Origin: Isoetes taiwanensis
Taxonomy: Eukaryota; Streptophyta; Lycopodiopsida; Isoetales; Isoetaceae
NCBI GenBank assembly: GCA_021234155.1
Contig: JAJEKV010000034.1
Location: 4,852,028-4,916,027 of the forward strand
DNA length: 64,000 nt
Direction: 5' to 3'
Shown: positions 11,001 to 22,733 of the stretch, piece after piece
How the letters are laid out: every line of letters starts with the position of its first letter
Position numbering within the stretch: the stretch's first letter is position 1
The notes under the pieces: generated by a model
The model's database searches: none
What the model was told of the DNA's origin: nothing
The model's input: only the letters and a program-made list of their open reading frames with translations
Made by a program: the position numbers and the translations under genes

Positions 11001-11310
11001 GAAGGCAAGGTTGGTGGGACTTGCACCCACCCACATCTCCCACCCGATGGTAGCTAGTGGCTTTTGAACCCTGGTGGAGGTCACCCCAACCCAAGGCCTT
11101 ACCACTAAACCACCACCGCGATGGGCGTCCTATACAATTGTACAGCGAGCCAGCATACTTATTACTGCTAAGGTTTTTCCCTCGAAAACCCTTCGGGACG
11201 GGGGTTTTTTAATCCTGACAGTTATACGCTTGCTGCTCTCTTTTTGTTTGGGTCCCATAGGCCAATCGGTCTTCGTGGACATTAAAAAATCTATTCTATT
11301 CTATTCATTT
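8060..11310 (+). mobile_element. Decayed LINE, family A (endonuclease and reverse transcriptase)
   Basis: Successive plus frames cover most of a LINE ORF2. The endonuclease shows FGDFNARIG at about 8171-8200 and SDHQPP at about 8508. A linker with RWFDDECRELKREL (about 8770) leads to the reverse transcriptase: GFHPQWTTSRVVPIYKAGD and NYRTIMVSS, FRPRHSTIDH, an FVDFAKAFDT-like step at 9480, then GVCRGFPLSPTLFGLYID and the catalytic YADDV at 9775-9789. The C-terminal part runs to about 10960. Several frameshifts and stops make it inactive. The 3' end has short ATTCT repeats (about 11290-11310), a typical LINE tail. The 5' end is missing: no ORF1 is seen. A second copy of the same family lies at 37.3-39.96 kb on the other strand and includes ORF1. 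Confidence 0.9.
10980..11126 (-). mobile_element. tRNA-derived SINE inserted in the LINE-A tail
   Basis: Read on the minus strand the element starts near 11126, has an A-box-like TAGTGGTAAGG and a B-box-like GGTTCAAAAGCC about 40 bp further on, and ends in an A-rich tail (the T run at 10978-10991 on the plus strand). It is flanked by a 13-bp target-site duplication, GTCCTATATAATT at 10967-10979 and GTCCTATACAATT at 11127-11139, one mismatch apart. A related copy lies at 24541-24660 in the same orientation. SINEs are transcribed by RNA polymerase III and mobilised by LINE proteins. Confidence 0.8.
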
Positions 11311-13330
11311 TATCCCCTACAATGATATTATGATTTCTCATTGTCTATGAGATAATCTTTGAAAAGTAAGTGGACTTCCTCATACATTTAAAGTAGCCCT
11401 TGACTACTTAATTTTTGTGCTTCAATATCACCCTTTAGATAGACAATCCTCCCTAACCAACTATTGTTATCATATATAATGTGGTATATGTGAACTATAT
11501 TCTAAAGAATTAATTAAGATGATGATGTTCTTGACTTTTAAATGAGAGGTCATGTGGATCAATAATTAGCATTGACATAATCTTCTTTTCATAGCTTTTC
11601 ATATTTTTCCTTGGTTCATCTTGCATTTCTTTCTTAACTTTGGGAAGCTTTGAAATATGATGTTTGAAGTTCATCCTCAAGGCACAAATTTAGAGATCAA
11701 ACATGAAAAACATTTGACGATAACTACTAAAAGTTTCAGCCCAAACCTAGAAGTAGATATTTTTTATTGATAGAGGGGCTCATGAAATGCTAATATCCTA
11801 AAATTCAACTTGAGATTGACTAACGTAAAGAAATTATTGATTTAAAATAAACCTATGGACCAGTAATGGTCTTCGGTACAGAAACCTTTCTTGATTTAGC
11901 ATGATCATGCATTTTGCTCTTTTTCTTTACTTGTTTTTCATTAGTCTCATATCCATACAAGCATTCATATATAATTTTTTCAATGATATACTATTTTAAT
12001 AAATTTCCTTCAAAATTAACAAAATAAACATCAATTAAAAGTCACTTAAAGTTACTATAAGTCAAAGTTGAACCTTCAAATTACAGGCCAACAAATATTT
12101 TTTATGCATGAAGCAATTAATCAACTACTTATATGCCAAATTTGAAGTAAAAAAATATTTTCATGCAAAAGTTGTAGAATTTTAATTGAAACAACCTTCT
12201 GAGATTGGTCCACAGAAGACAGAAAACTGTTTTGGCCGTGTCATGTTTGACTGACTATATCTTCCTTCCTAGACTTCAGACTAGAACAAGATTTTTTGTG
12301 TATTCATCTTATCTCGTATAGAAAAATATCATTACAATGAAAATAAGGTGCTGCGCACGGAGGGTTGCCCTCCATGGCCGGAGGGTGAAGTGGCTTAAAT
12401 GATAGTTCAAAGTCTTGACAATCAATTCAAATTGCTACATCAAGATAATAGAATACTTGATACTATGACTTTATGAGAATTGGCTTGAAGAAATCTTTGG
12501 TGCTCGACATGGAAGAAGTATTGCAGAAAGAAATAATGAACCACCTATGATATAATAGTGGGTGTTGGAAGGAAAAGAAAATAAGGGCAGTACTTAATAA
12601 TTGGGGTATGTTTTACATTAGTTTATTGATGTGTGGGGCAGCATTGGGGAAGTTCCTCGGGAGATGGTAGGTGTACAGTCCAGCATCAGTATGGCATGGA
12701 AACCTAACGGAACCCATCCCGCACAATTTTTGAGTGATTTCGGATTCTTGGCCGCCTTGCAGAGCAGGGGACGGCATTTATATATGTGTTATTTCTTAAG
12801 CATCACACAGGCTATGGCCGATCAATTAAATCCTCGTCCGTAGGATGAAAGAAAATAATGTCATGGAAGGAAGAGCACAGTTGAGAATACAAGATAGATT
12901 TTGTTTGCTCTTATATACAACTCTTGTATGTCAAAGGTCAGAATCTTGTCTATCTCTATTGTGCCTTAAACAAGAATACAACCCTTTTTTTCTTGTTTCT
13001 CATATTACATGCTTTGTTATATCACGTAGGGGCTCAATATAAAACTTAATTTTAGTTTATCAAATTCAAATTTTTCAGGTTGAAGGAAGCTTACGATTAA
13101 AATTTGTAAATTTCGAATGCCCTCAAAAGTAGTAGGAATTTTTCCTATTAAGGTCTAAAACATTCCCCAACACCGTGTGGGGCAGGCGAGGGGAAGATGC
13201 AAGTCGCAGCCGGGCATGCCGATAATTCCACATCCACCCTTGTAAAAGTGGCTCGTAATAAAATAGAATTATAAATGCCCGTAAAAAGTAATTAGCAAAT
13301 TGAAATACCAGTACAAAATGAATTTCCCCG
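11311..13330. other. AT-rich intergenic stretch without a supported gene
   Basis: About 2 kb with no open frame of recognisable content. A 70-codon frame at 12631-12843 has no family resemblance and no splice or promoter context. I see no RNA gene. Confidence 0.6.
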
Positions 13331-13336
13331 TTCACA

Positions 13337-13590
13337 CTAGCAGTTCACACTAGCAGGAACAGTAATGGCATCTCCAGTTATCCCCCTAAGTTCCATCTGT
13401 TCATAACATTTTAATGCTTTCCAACAAAGCCCACAGTCGATATATCCCGTAATTAGTGCATTCCATGACACCAAATTTGGAATACTGCGCTTGTTGAAAA
13501 CTTCTTGTGCCTCTGCAAGAGAGCCACAATTCACATATTGCTGTAGAGATGTCAGCCTCCAATCCCTCCTGCGCAATTTTTAAATGTATT

Positions 13591-13593
<3 letters not shown>
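13337..13593 (-). pseudogene. PPR protein pseudogene, C-terminal piece (left of the LINE)
   Basis: The minus frame reads YVNCGSLAEAQEVFNKR, then PNLVSWNALITGYIDCG, then KALKCYEQMELRGIT. These are consecutive motifs of a plant organellar PLS-type PPR protein, RNA-binding proteins that act in mitochondria or plastids in RNA editing and processing. The piece starts at the 15-bp duplicated site 13579-13593, next to the poly-T end of the LINE, and its N-terminal counterpart is at 21867-22551. A frame change near 13540 shows decay beyond the insertion. It ends without the E or DYW C-terminal domains normally found in this class. Confidence 0.85.
13579..13593. repeat. Left 15-bp target-site duplication of LINE-B
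   Basis: TTTAAATGTATTTCT occurs here and identically at 21867-21881, exactly flanking the 8.27-kb LINE. Long, perfect duplications are typical of target-primed reverse transcription. Confidence 0.9.
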
Positions 13594-13627
<34 letters not shown>

Positions 13628-13899
13628 AATGAAGCTTTTTAATCATTAATTATGGAGAATAAGTACAAAAATAGAAAATTGCATGACTAGGGAGTCAGCA
13701 ATATGTAACATAAGGAAATATTTTTTTGGACTTGATGAAATCCATGTAAATAGTAGCAGCAATATGTAGAGTACTTGAAGTAGACGAAAATATAAAGTGT
13801 TGCAACATAATGAGGATGCAGATGTCAAAGATATGAGCACTTTCAAATGGAGCAGTGTCTTGTAACTTTTTTCTGATGTAGCCAAGTACATTTCCTGTA

Positions 13900-16800
13900 G
13901 ATTCCTTGAGCCAAAAATCTGCACAAAAAAGCAAGTTATGGACAGATGAAGCAGGGATCAGAAGTTGTAGGTATCCAGAAAATGGAAGTGGTCCCTAAAC
14001 TGAGGATAAAGTATGGGAATGAAATTGTTCCCCCAATCAACCACCTCGATCAGCCTGTTTGAGTTACATGTGGAATAAAGGTGGATTAGAGTGCCATAGC
14101 AATCTGCTCTACCCCTATGATAGTAGTAGCATTCTCTATAGAACTCAAATTGCCTGTCTGTCATGTCCCTGCTGTTAGCATACATAAACCACCATAGCAC
14201 ATACATTAAGTGTGTCTCTCTGCAAAATTCCTTAGCCCAGTCAACCTCTTTTCGTGGATTTCTTCTATGCTTTCATATAGCTTCCCCTTTACATGACCTC
14301 GTCCCAAAAATCAGTAATCCACTTGGTTCTCAGACTTGACTCAAATGTCATGCCTTTCGGACAAAGGAATACCGCAGTTTGGAAGCCTCGCCATCAAATT
14401 GCATGTCAAGTTTGAACTTGCAGTTCCAAAGATACTCTAGGAAAAAAGATTCGTAATTAGTGTTATCAACATGGCAATTTAACTTAAATAAATTAAAGCA
14501 ACCATAAAATTGTCCAATAGACTTCCACATATGATCACATTGGGCATCAACATTTTTATTTCTTTGAGTCGGCCGCTGCGGAGCTCTAGGTCATAAATCA
14601 CCTGTAATTTAATCCAAAAAGTAGACAAATTGTGGCCACCATACAAGCATCTATTTCTATGCTTCCACACATTCCAGAGAGAGATGAAAGTAATGGTATT
14701 TTTAAAAGCATTATTGTTCATCATAAAATCTAGAATGGAAGTTGGTCTATGAATGTTGAAATTGGTCTCAAACCAGATCCAGAAACTATTTAATTTATGG
14801 CAAAGGAAAATATGATCCATAGTTTCAATAGAGCCACAACCCAGAGGGCACAAAGGAGAACTTCGATTCTTTGCAGATTTGGTTTGAGTATTCGAAAGGT
14901 TTTGATGATTTTGATGATCAGAATGGCCCGGGAGATTAGGGACACTTTTGTTAGCAATCAGCCAATTGAAGTAAGAAATTTTGGGAGCACAATAAGAGTT
15001 CCATACATTCTTAAAGAGATTCTTTTCCTCCTGCTCATTTATATGCCAATATTTAGCTGCTTTGGAGGGTTGATTGGATTTGGACAAGAAAGCATAAATT
15101 CTGGACACTTTGTAAATATTTTGGTTGTTCAGAAGCCAGTCATTTTCAGGAATAGGATTGGCATCAATATCTTTATTGACTAATTTACTAACAATATGCC
15201 TCAGAGAGCAATCTATCAAGTATTTGTGCCCTCGATCAAAGCTTTGAGCTTGGTCCAAGAGATCAATCGCCATTAGACCAAAGGTCTCCTATGTAACAAA
15301 TGTTATTGAGTCTCCATTTCTTATAGATCTGTGGATGAATAATAGCCAAAGGGATGCCATCTCTTTTCGATAAACCTGGATTCCAGAAAAGATTCATTCT
15401 ATGATGGGCCTGGTCAATGTTAGAATATGAGAATGCTTTAGAACCATAATTCCAAGCCATCAAGAGATTTCTCATCAAAGGAGAAGTATTTGGTGCAGGG
15501 TTTGACATCGAAAAGGCCGAAGTGAGGTAGATGATGATCAATTGTAGGGTGACCCTTGATAACACTTTTGGATAGCCGATTAATTAATGAAATCGATAAG
15601 CATTTTTCCTTTGGAAAAGTGCCTTCCAAATATACTTACCACCCGAAAGCATAAGCTTGAAGTCTCGATTCTTACACCCCGGACCACTGCCGAGATTTTT
15701 CCTTGTGACATAATCCCGCTAACAAGATGCTTCTTGCCCCGGATAAAATTTCTAATGATTCTCTCCAAACCGCTGATATATGCATTTAGGAGCAATGAGG
15801 GCGTAAGAGAAATAGACATGTGAACTGCAATAACGAAGAGGCAATAATGGATCTACCAAATAAGAGAGAGGCAACCGCCATAATTGTTAAGCTTTTTCCC
15901 CGATCTTATCAACAATTGGGCTCCGAGAGATTTAATGCCGATATCTAGGCCTAATGGCATACCTAGCAACTTAGTAACTTGATTTGCGAGATACATTTAA
16001 TCCCAAATATATGCTTGATTAGGGGCCCCAATAATAATGATTTATGAGTGTTCAAATGAATTCGAGGCATGACTAAAATTTTGAATGATATTCAAGAAGA
16101 ACTCAATATTTCTATCATCATTCTGAAATGAGAATGAGTCATCTCCAAGATATTGTAACAGAGTCGAGTTGATTTTGAGAGTTTGGCATGACTAAACCCT
16201 TTATATTTCCCAAATTCTGATGATGCATAATAGCCCTTGTTAATTGATCTCACGCCACAATGAATAAGTAAGGTGCTAAAGGGCAACCTTGCACGACACC
16301 CTTTTGGAGTGGAAAAAATTTACTAGGAGAACCATTGATTAGGATTGAAGATTGTGCACGAGAGTTCAACCCTATAATAAGATGAATCAAACTTTTCGTG
16401 GTAAACCTATTTTTTTTCAAAGCCAGCTCTAAGAAATCCCATCTAATGGAGTCAAAGGCTTTAGAAAAATCTAACTTCAAGAGAATGCAATTGATTAGAT
16501 TGTTTGGCCCAATGTAAGCCCTCCATTCTTTGCAATGTAGTTGTCTAGGATGTATCTATTTGGCAAGAAGGCGATCGATTCATGGAAATGGCACTCTGGA
16601 GGTAACCATTTATTCGATTAGCAATAATTTTTGCACAGACCTTATATGAAGTGTTAGTGAGGGAAATAGGCCTCCAATCACTGAAATTTTCAGGATTATC
16701 TAACTTTGGCACAAGGGCAACCAACCCGAGAAGCTATTGCGGGATCTGAGATGATTAGTGTACCGAAGCCATGAATCATTTGAATGAAATCATACTTAAT

Positions 16801-18275
16801 GACCTCCCAAAACCGGATATAGAACTCGGGGGCAAGCCATCGGGGACGGGGCTTTTCCCTTAGCAAGATCTGCGAAGGGTAGATTTAATCTCATTTTCAT
16901 TGGGGAGATCAACAATGTTATCTGAGATTGGATTAATATCATAGCCAGGGAGATCATTTAAAAGATCAATGAAATTTTTAGCTTGTGTGGTCTGCCAGGA
17001 GGTGTTGCCATCATTAGAGAAGATTGCAGCATATTTAGAGTAGAAGAACTCACTAATTTCTTTGGTATCCTTCACAAGAACATCATTGTCATCTTTGACT
17101 GCAAGAATTTGATTTTTGTAGACTCTATTTTTGGCCACTCTAAAAAAGAATTTAGAGTTATTGCTATCCATGTTGGAAAGATATTTCAATTTACATTTGA
17201 CAGCTGCACCTTTTGCCTCATATTCTTCTATAGCCTTTATTGCTTGCTCAATATTAGATTCTTGCAGATGAAGATCCCTGTTAAAGGGGTCATTTTGAAT
17301 CTGTAGCCTTACATTTCTCATACTCAGCAGACATCTTTTCTTTTCCTCTTTTCTTTTATCATAATTATCTTTAGACCACTTTTTAATCCAGATTTTAGAG
17401 GCCTTTACATTAGCATAGAAATCCATCATTGAATGGAAAGGATTAACTCTTGACAGATTTGAGTAGAAAGCTTTAAATTCCTCACAGAACTTTCCATTAC
17501 TAAGGAGACTACAGTTGAACTTATAAGGACAATTGAGCCCCTTTTTAATGCTAAGCAGATGTTTGGTCTCGAGAAATTGAGGCTGATGGTCAGATATTGA
17601 AGTGGTCTCATCACTGTAAACTACACAGCTATCCCAAATAGGATTATCAGAATTATTAATGTAAAATCTGTCAAGGGCACAGAAGACACGTTTGGAACCT
17701 TGCTGTTTATTTGACCAAGTGTATTTGGCAGTGGCAGAGGGGATATAGGTGAAGAGGAAGTTATCAATGAAATAATCCCAGTTGTTTCTCTCAGATCTCG
17801 TCATATTTATATCATTTCCAAGCTTGAGGTCAGGGGTGGGAGTGTTATTAAAATCACCACCAATAATCCATGAAATATAGTCTTGGCTTTCAAGCCAATT
17901 ACCAATTTTAGGCCAAAGAAGCTCTCTTTCCTTGGAGGAAGTTGAAGCATAAACATTAATGACTCCAAAGGTGAGGTCATCATTTTTTTAAAATTACTTT
18001 CTGCCCAGTTTTCACCGGGGATCATGTATATATAATAGAATGAGTTACATTTCTCCGGATGATGCAAATACCACCAAATTGTACCAGTAGCTTCAATCCA
18101 ACAGGAGGAATATTCGTGTGAAATCCAATTGGCCAAATTAGAGCACTCAAAGTTTGGAAGCCTCAATTCTTGAAGGTGAGGATAATATCGACATTATAAT
18201 CTCTCAACCCAGTAATCACTCTTCTTCTTTTTAGGGTCCTTTTATGCCCCTTAGATTCCAAGAAAGAATTTTCAT
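13900..18275 (-). pseudogene. LINE-B ORF2: endonuclease, reverse transcriptase, zinc-binding region
   Basis: It starts with ATG at 18275 (MKILSWNLRGIKG), the standard opening of plant LINE endonucleases. The endonuclease continues through shifted frames to the long frame 17804-16860, which includes an ISDHQP step and a long helical linker. The reverse transcriptase shows KLDFSKAFDSIRWDFLEL and KGVVQGCPLAPYLF (16480-16250). At the active site the frame reads QYLGDDSFSF (about 16120-16160), one residue longer than the usual Tyr-x-Asp-Asp. LLNAYISGLERIIRNFI (15819-15580) is the thumb region. The frame 15273-14479 is the C-terminal zinc-binding domain: ISYFNWLIANKSVPN, CPLGCGSIETMDHIFLC, SLWNVWKHRN. 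Several frameshifts inactivate it. The sequence from about 14200 to 13622 is 3' untranslated. Confidence 0.88.
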
Positions 18276-18311
18276 TGAAAATAGAAGGGAGAGCAAGTAG
18301 GAGAAGATAAC

Positions 18312-21191
18312 TTAATGGGAGCTTTTTTCCCTGCTCCTTGTGTTTTCTTTGATTGTAGCCCAGGTGTTTAAGGCAGGAGAGTCATAAGTCTTAGAGATTT
18401 TCTTAGTGGACTTGCCAATGATAGCAGAAGTCTTTTTTAATTCATCAGCTGAGAAAGAGTTTGAGAGGAATATATCATCCTCCCAGAGATGATCTGAAGA
18501 GTTATTTTCCTTATCTTGAGATTCAGGATCAAGATCAGAGTCATGGGAGCAGGCCCAGAATTTAGAGTTACAACAGTCTATATTTGACTCAAGTACAGCA
18601 ATATTATTCTTAGGAATAGGAGTCAAAGTAATTAAATCCGAGATATTTAATTTATTAATATTATTATCATTAACAATGGAAAGGACTTGCCTGGTAGGGG
18701 AAGATCCACATAATTGTGCGAGCTTAGTTTGCCCTGCTGCTTCTGCATCTACATCCCCTAAGGTCTCCAGACTTGTTATGCTATCCCCCACTGACTGTAC
18801 TGGCAGTACCATCTCATTCTGGCATGCTGTAATTCCCTGTCTATCTATATGATCATTCTGTACCACATTTAATTCCACATGTAACTTAGCGCTAGCCCTG
18901 ATCCGGGTTCGATCAATTGATTTGGAGTCAGGAGGGGATGGCTATTTTGATGGTCCATTGGTTCAGAAAGATCAATGAGATCGAGATGATGTGTATGGCA
19001 GACATATTTGTTGGTGTTGAGATCAGGATTTTGAGGACTGACAATAGGATTTCCAGATAGCAGACATTGGGTGGGGACAACTGGAGAGCATAATGGAGTG
19101 GCTTGTGAAGAAATGGAGTCAGGTACAATTGATGGCTCAAGAGAATCTGCAGAAAATTCATTAGCAAGATCAGCAAGTACCTGAAATTTATTTTGACAGA
19201 TTATCCCAGAATCTGTTGCATTGTTATCTATTTTATCCCTTTCATCATATTCAAGTTGATGAACAGGAACTTCAGGATCCTTATTCTCTAAAGAATGAGA
19301 GGATTCTCCTGTGTGTTGATGTTGATGCTGCTCACCAGTGTTGTTTGCTGAAATAGTGATTTTTGAGGCAGCAAGGTTTTCCTTATTCTCCATAAGTAAT
19401 AATTCCTCATTCCCTGTCTTAATGCCAGCTCTGTTTATGTTGACATTAATGTTCCTGTTGTTTTCAGGTTCAGGAATATCCTTTGAATTATCGATGAAGA
19501 TCCTGGCTTTGGAACTCTTTTTCAAAGGTTCTGTCTGTTTGTCTCTTAGATTGGCCAACTGTGATTGAATATTTATCTTAAGTTGCTGGGCAGCAACTTT
19601 CCTAAAAGATATAGATCTATTAGAGTTGTCCATTATATCTTGCAATGTGTTTGCAAGATTGATTTGAGCCTGTTCTTTATACTGCTGATTTCCATACATA
19701 AGTTCCTTCCCCTTCAACTTTTCCTTCAGATGACTATCAGTGTCATTATTTGGAAGATTATTACCCTTAGCGTGCATCTGTTTGCTTATCACATAAGAGT
19801 CATTCTTCAAGTTAACAAATTCCAAACCTTTGTTTATGACCTTTACTGAGTTATCTCTTCCAGTGAGATTTCCCTTTTGAAGAATTGGGTTGCCAAATTT
19901 GTTGACTTGCAGATTGAGTTGAGCTTGTTTGGCATCCTTTTTTTTCTGTATCCTTCTCTTACTTCCATTTACTCTCCGCCACCGAGGTGCTTGCATGTTG
20001 GGGCCATTTTCCGCATTATAATTTTGTTCCACGGAATATTATGACCCTCATCATTTCTTTCTTGAACACCTTAATGTTATTCACTTGATAGTAGGAATGT
20101 CTTGACCAAAACTCCTTTTAGGAGGTAGCCTAGAGTCCATTCTTTGGACATTCACCATCATAATCATTCTCACGACCCGGTTATAGGTTTTTTGGCAAAT
20201 AGAACCGGAGAAATGCCTACATTTGCATTCATGGCAATAAATAGGTAAACCTACCCAACTTAGTTGAACTTTAATTAAATTGCCATAATAATCATAGAAA
20301 GGCAATGATGTAGGAACAGGAGCTTGGAGATATTCAATTTGGACATAACACTTTGGAGGTTTATAGGGACAATATTCATTGCAAATATATTTTCCAAAGG
20401 TATTAAAATTCTTTGAGAAGCACTCTTCCTCCCAATAGATTGGACTAAGGTCAGTCATGGTGGCCCGAGGCTATGAAGAATTTATCATATTAGTCCATAG
20501 GAAGTTTGGGATACCATTTTAGAAAGGAGAGTTGAAAGGTATCAAAGGTTGATCTCGCCAAGCTTAAGCGGGAAGTTGGCGGACCTCAATTTCCACATTC
20601 AACCATGATGTAGGGGTATCTCAACCCGAGGGTGAGTTGATAGTGATGGATTTATTGAGTCTCAAAATGTGGTCCCAAAGCTTTTCAATTTTGACTCCAA
20701 CTCTATCAATTGAAACAATGATGCTGAAAGCGGATAGAGTCTTTATTTTTTTTCAGCTATAGAGGCATGATTTAGATGAATACCTTTGAAGAGTTTGTAA
20801 ATTTGGCGAGTTTGATATTGCGGATGATCGAAATTTGTAGCCAGTTCGACGATCGAGTGTGTTTCTTGAATTGGGCGGATGTTTCCATAAGGCGGGGGCA
20901 CTCCATTGGCATTGAGGATCGGATCACCATGTAGCCCAGATCTTTGGACAAATTGTCCCATTCCGCACATCTCTCGGTCATGTGATGCATTTCTTTATGA
21001 ACCAAGTTTGGGTCAGCAAAATCACCAAACTTAATGAAAGCAGAGGGATTTTTATGAATGAGACTTAACCGAAGAAGAAGATCGCCTTGATTTGGAAGGA
21101 GGAGGGAGAAGTTAAAGTTGTGCAAATAGGTTAAGAAATCTTTATTTAGGGTTTTAGAAATTGGTAACATTTTGGAACAAAGGTTGGACAA
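18312..21191 (-). pseudogene. LINE-B ORF1 region (nucleic-acid-binding protein)
   Basis: Frames at 21191-20772, 20458-20081, 20032-18869 and 18878-18312 follow one another on the minus strand and form a broken ORF1. The middle part reads KCYVQIEYLQAPVP, WVGLPIYCHECKCRHFSGSIC: a Cys/His cluster in the place of the zinc knuckle of plant LINE ORF1 proteins, preceded by the usual basic and beta-rich segment. The 387-codon frame is hydrophilic, Asn/Gln/Lys-rich and begins with a basic patch (RWRRVNGSKRRIQKKK). It ends at 18312, 37 bp before ORF2. The protein would coat LINE RNA. The knuckle spacing is not canonical. Confidence 0.72.
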
Positions 21192-21340
21192 AATCAGGTG
21201 GAAAAAACAGAGCAGGTTTTAGGCATGGACAAGGTAGGACGAAAGAGAAGAATTAATGGCAATCTAATTAAAAAACAACTAACAAGAACAGGAAACCATT
21301 TTAGAACCATGAAATTCAAATATTTGTAACAAAGATCAAT

Positions 21341-21682
21341 CTATTGAGGATCAATTTGAAGATCTGCCTCTTCTAATTCGCCTGATACAGGATCACTGAA
21401 GACCTTGACAATAATTTTGCTGGAGTTTTCTCTATTATAGACTTGAAAGATTCCTGTAGCAGCCGAATTCTTCTTTCCAATGAATTCTTCTAACCAGGCT
21501 TGAGTGATCTCCACTTCAAACTCTACACAGCTGGGGACAAAGCTATATTCTTTTTGAAAGAGATATTCAGGAAAGATCTGCTCAATTATAAGTTTTTTCC
21601 AAAGATCTGATGTTTCTCCCTTCAAAAATCCACAAGATAGCCGAGAATTATCCTGAATAATTGTAAAAATCTTGCACTCCAT
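21341..21682 (-). CDS. Small intact ORF at the 5' end of LINE-B
   Basis: A 113-codon frame starts with MECKIFTIIQDNSRLSCGF and ends LEEADLQIDPQ. It has no internal stop although the neighbouring ORF1 is broken. It lies about 180 bp inside the LINE and 150 bp upstream of ORF1. The composition is that of a folded acidic protein (FEVEITQAWLEEFIG, SKIIVKVFSDPVSGELE). I do not recognise it. It may be the true N-terminal part of ORF1 separated by a mutation, an extra LINE ORF, or a captured host exon. Confidence 0.45.
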   Translation of the reverse strand: MECKIFTIIQDNSRLSCGFLKGETSDLWKKLIIEQIFPEYLFQKEYSFVPSCVEFEVEITQAWLEEFIGKKNSAATGIFQVYNRENSSKIIVKVFSDPVSGELEEADLQIDPQ

Positions 21683-21866
21683 TCAAAATTGATGCAGTAA
21701 CTTGCTGATTGTGGCTAGCCTTCTACAAGGCTAGCTGAATTAGCCTCGGAAGCTACTCAGATCAGGGATGCTGAGCACGTTCTCTCCTGTTTTTTTCCAA
21801 GAAGTGGAAAATAACTAACATAACCGAAAATTCAAGAAAATAGGCGCTCCCCATTCCCCGTTTAGG

Positions 21867-22551
21867 TTTAAATGTATTTCTCGACCCATTTCAAGGGAAA
21901 AATCATTGCTACATGCCTTGAGTGAGCTAGAAAATGTTATAGCATTTGGGGCTATCCCATTTAATTGCATATCTCTATAGCATTTCAGAGCTTCTAGTCC
22001 AAGCCCATTTTCAGCATAACCTGATATTAGCACATTCCATAAGACCACATCCCTGACAGGCATATTGTCAAAAACTTCCTATGCTTCTGGGAGTGAGCTA
22101 CATTTGGCATACATATTAACTAAAGTGTTTCCAACAAAAGGATCCGTTTCGAGTCCTCTTCGCCCTATTTGCTTATGTAAATCACGACCCCTATCAATAT
22201 TCTCCATGATTCCACAAGCTTTTAAGGTGCAAACAAATGTGACGGCACTTGGAACAATGCCCTCCTGTTTCATTTATTCAAAACATTTCAGTGCTTCACG
22301 ACCATATCCATTTTTTGCATTTCCTGCAAGTAATGAGTTGTATAGCACAACGAACACAACGTTTCTAATGGGCAGTGTCTGGTGCCTCTACAGAAGGTCC
22401 ACCTTTGGCATACATGTGGACCAATGTGGGTTCTAAGATATCTATGAATCTCAAGCCCGTTATTAAGAATATGCATGTGCAAACGCTTTCCATAATCTAA
22501 CCTCTCTCTTTCCTGCATCTTTGCAAGAGGCAGGTAATATCTGCAACACAC
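21867..22551 (-). pseudogene. PPR protein pseudogene, N-terminal piece (right of the LINE)
   Basis: Minus frames give successive PPR motifs: YGKRLHMHILNNGLEIHRYL (22500), EGIVPSAVTFVCTLKACG, DRGRDLHKQIGRRGLETD, PFVGNTLVNMYAKCSSLPEA, then MPVRDVVLWNVLISGYAENG, LEALKCYRDMQLNGIAPNA and MGREIHLN at the duplicated site 21867-21881. The wording is that of land-plant PLS-class PPR proteins, closest in feel to fern members. Two frameshifts (about 22440 and 22275) and an in-frame stop before KQEGIV show that the gene was already decaying. No start codon, transit peptide or further N-terminal motifs are seen upstream of 22551. The gene read leftwards into 13593-13337 before the LINE arrived. Confidence 0.88.
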
Positions 22552-22733
22552 AAATGTTACGCAATAGAATCTAAGATATTAAGCTTTACATTTAGACTCC
22601 TCATGTCCAAACAAGTTTTCACTCTGTCTTTACATGTTCCAATTGCATCAATCTGTGTTTTGAATGTAAGAGTGCACTTGGAAGAGTAGCTTAACTCTAA
22701 TAATTCTGGTTATACCGGCAGCCTATAGCTTGA

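Larger units (their letters stand above)
13594..21866 (-). mobile_element. LINE-B: about 8.3-kb L1-type LINE inserted in a PPR gene
   Basis: The element is bounded by perfect 15-bp duplications. Its 3' end is the T run at about 13594-13621 (a poly-A tail on the minus strand) and its 5' end is at 21866. In order on the minus strand it contains a 5' leader, a small intact ORF (21682-21341), ORF1 (about 21190-18312) and ORF2 (18275 to about 13900). The layout matches plant L1-clade LINEs, though it is long for the group. ORF1 is partly and ORF2 repeatedly frame-shifted, so it no longer encodes its own machinery. Both the element and the host PPR relic read leftwards. The perfect duplication suggests the insertion is younger than most of the coding decay would imply, or that the inserted copy was already defective. 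Confidence 0.92.

Noticed and set aside
12631-12843. 70-codon frame starting MWGSIGEVPREM
   Set aside because: No homology, splice signal or promoter context; such frames are expected by chance at this length.
13594-13621. T run as a simple microsatellite
   Set aside because: It ends exactly at the 15-bp target duplication and is the poly-A tail of the minus-strand LINE.
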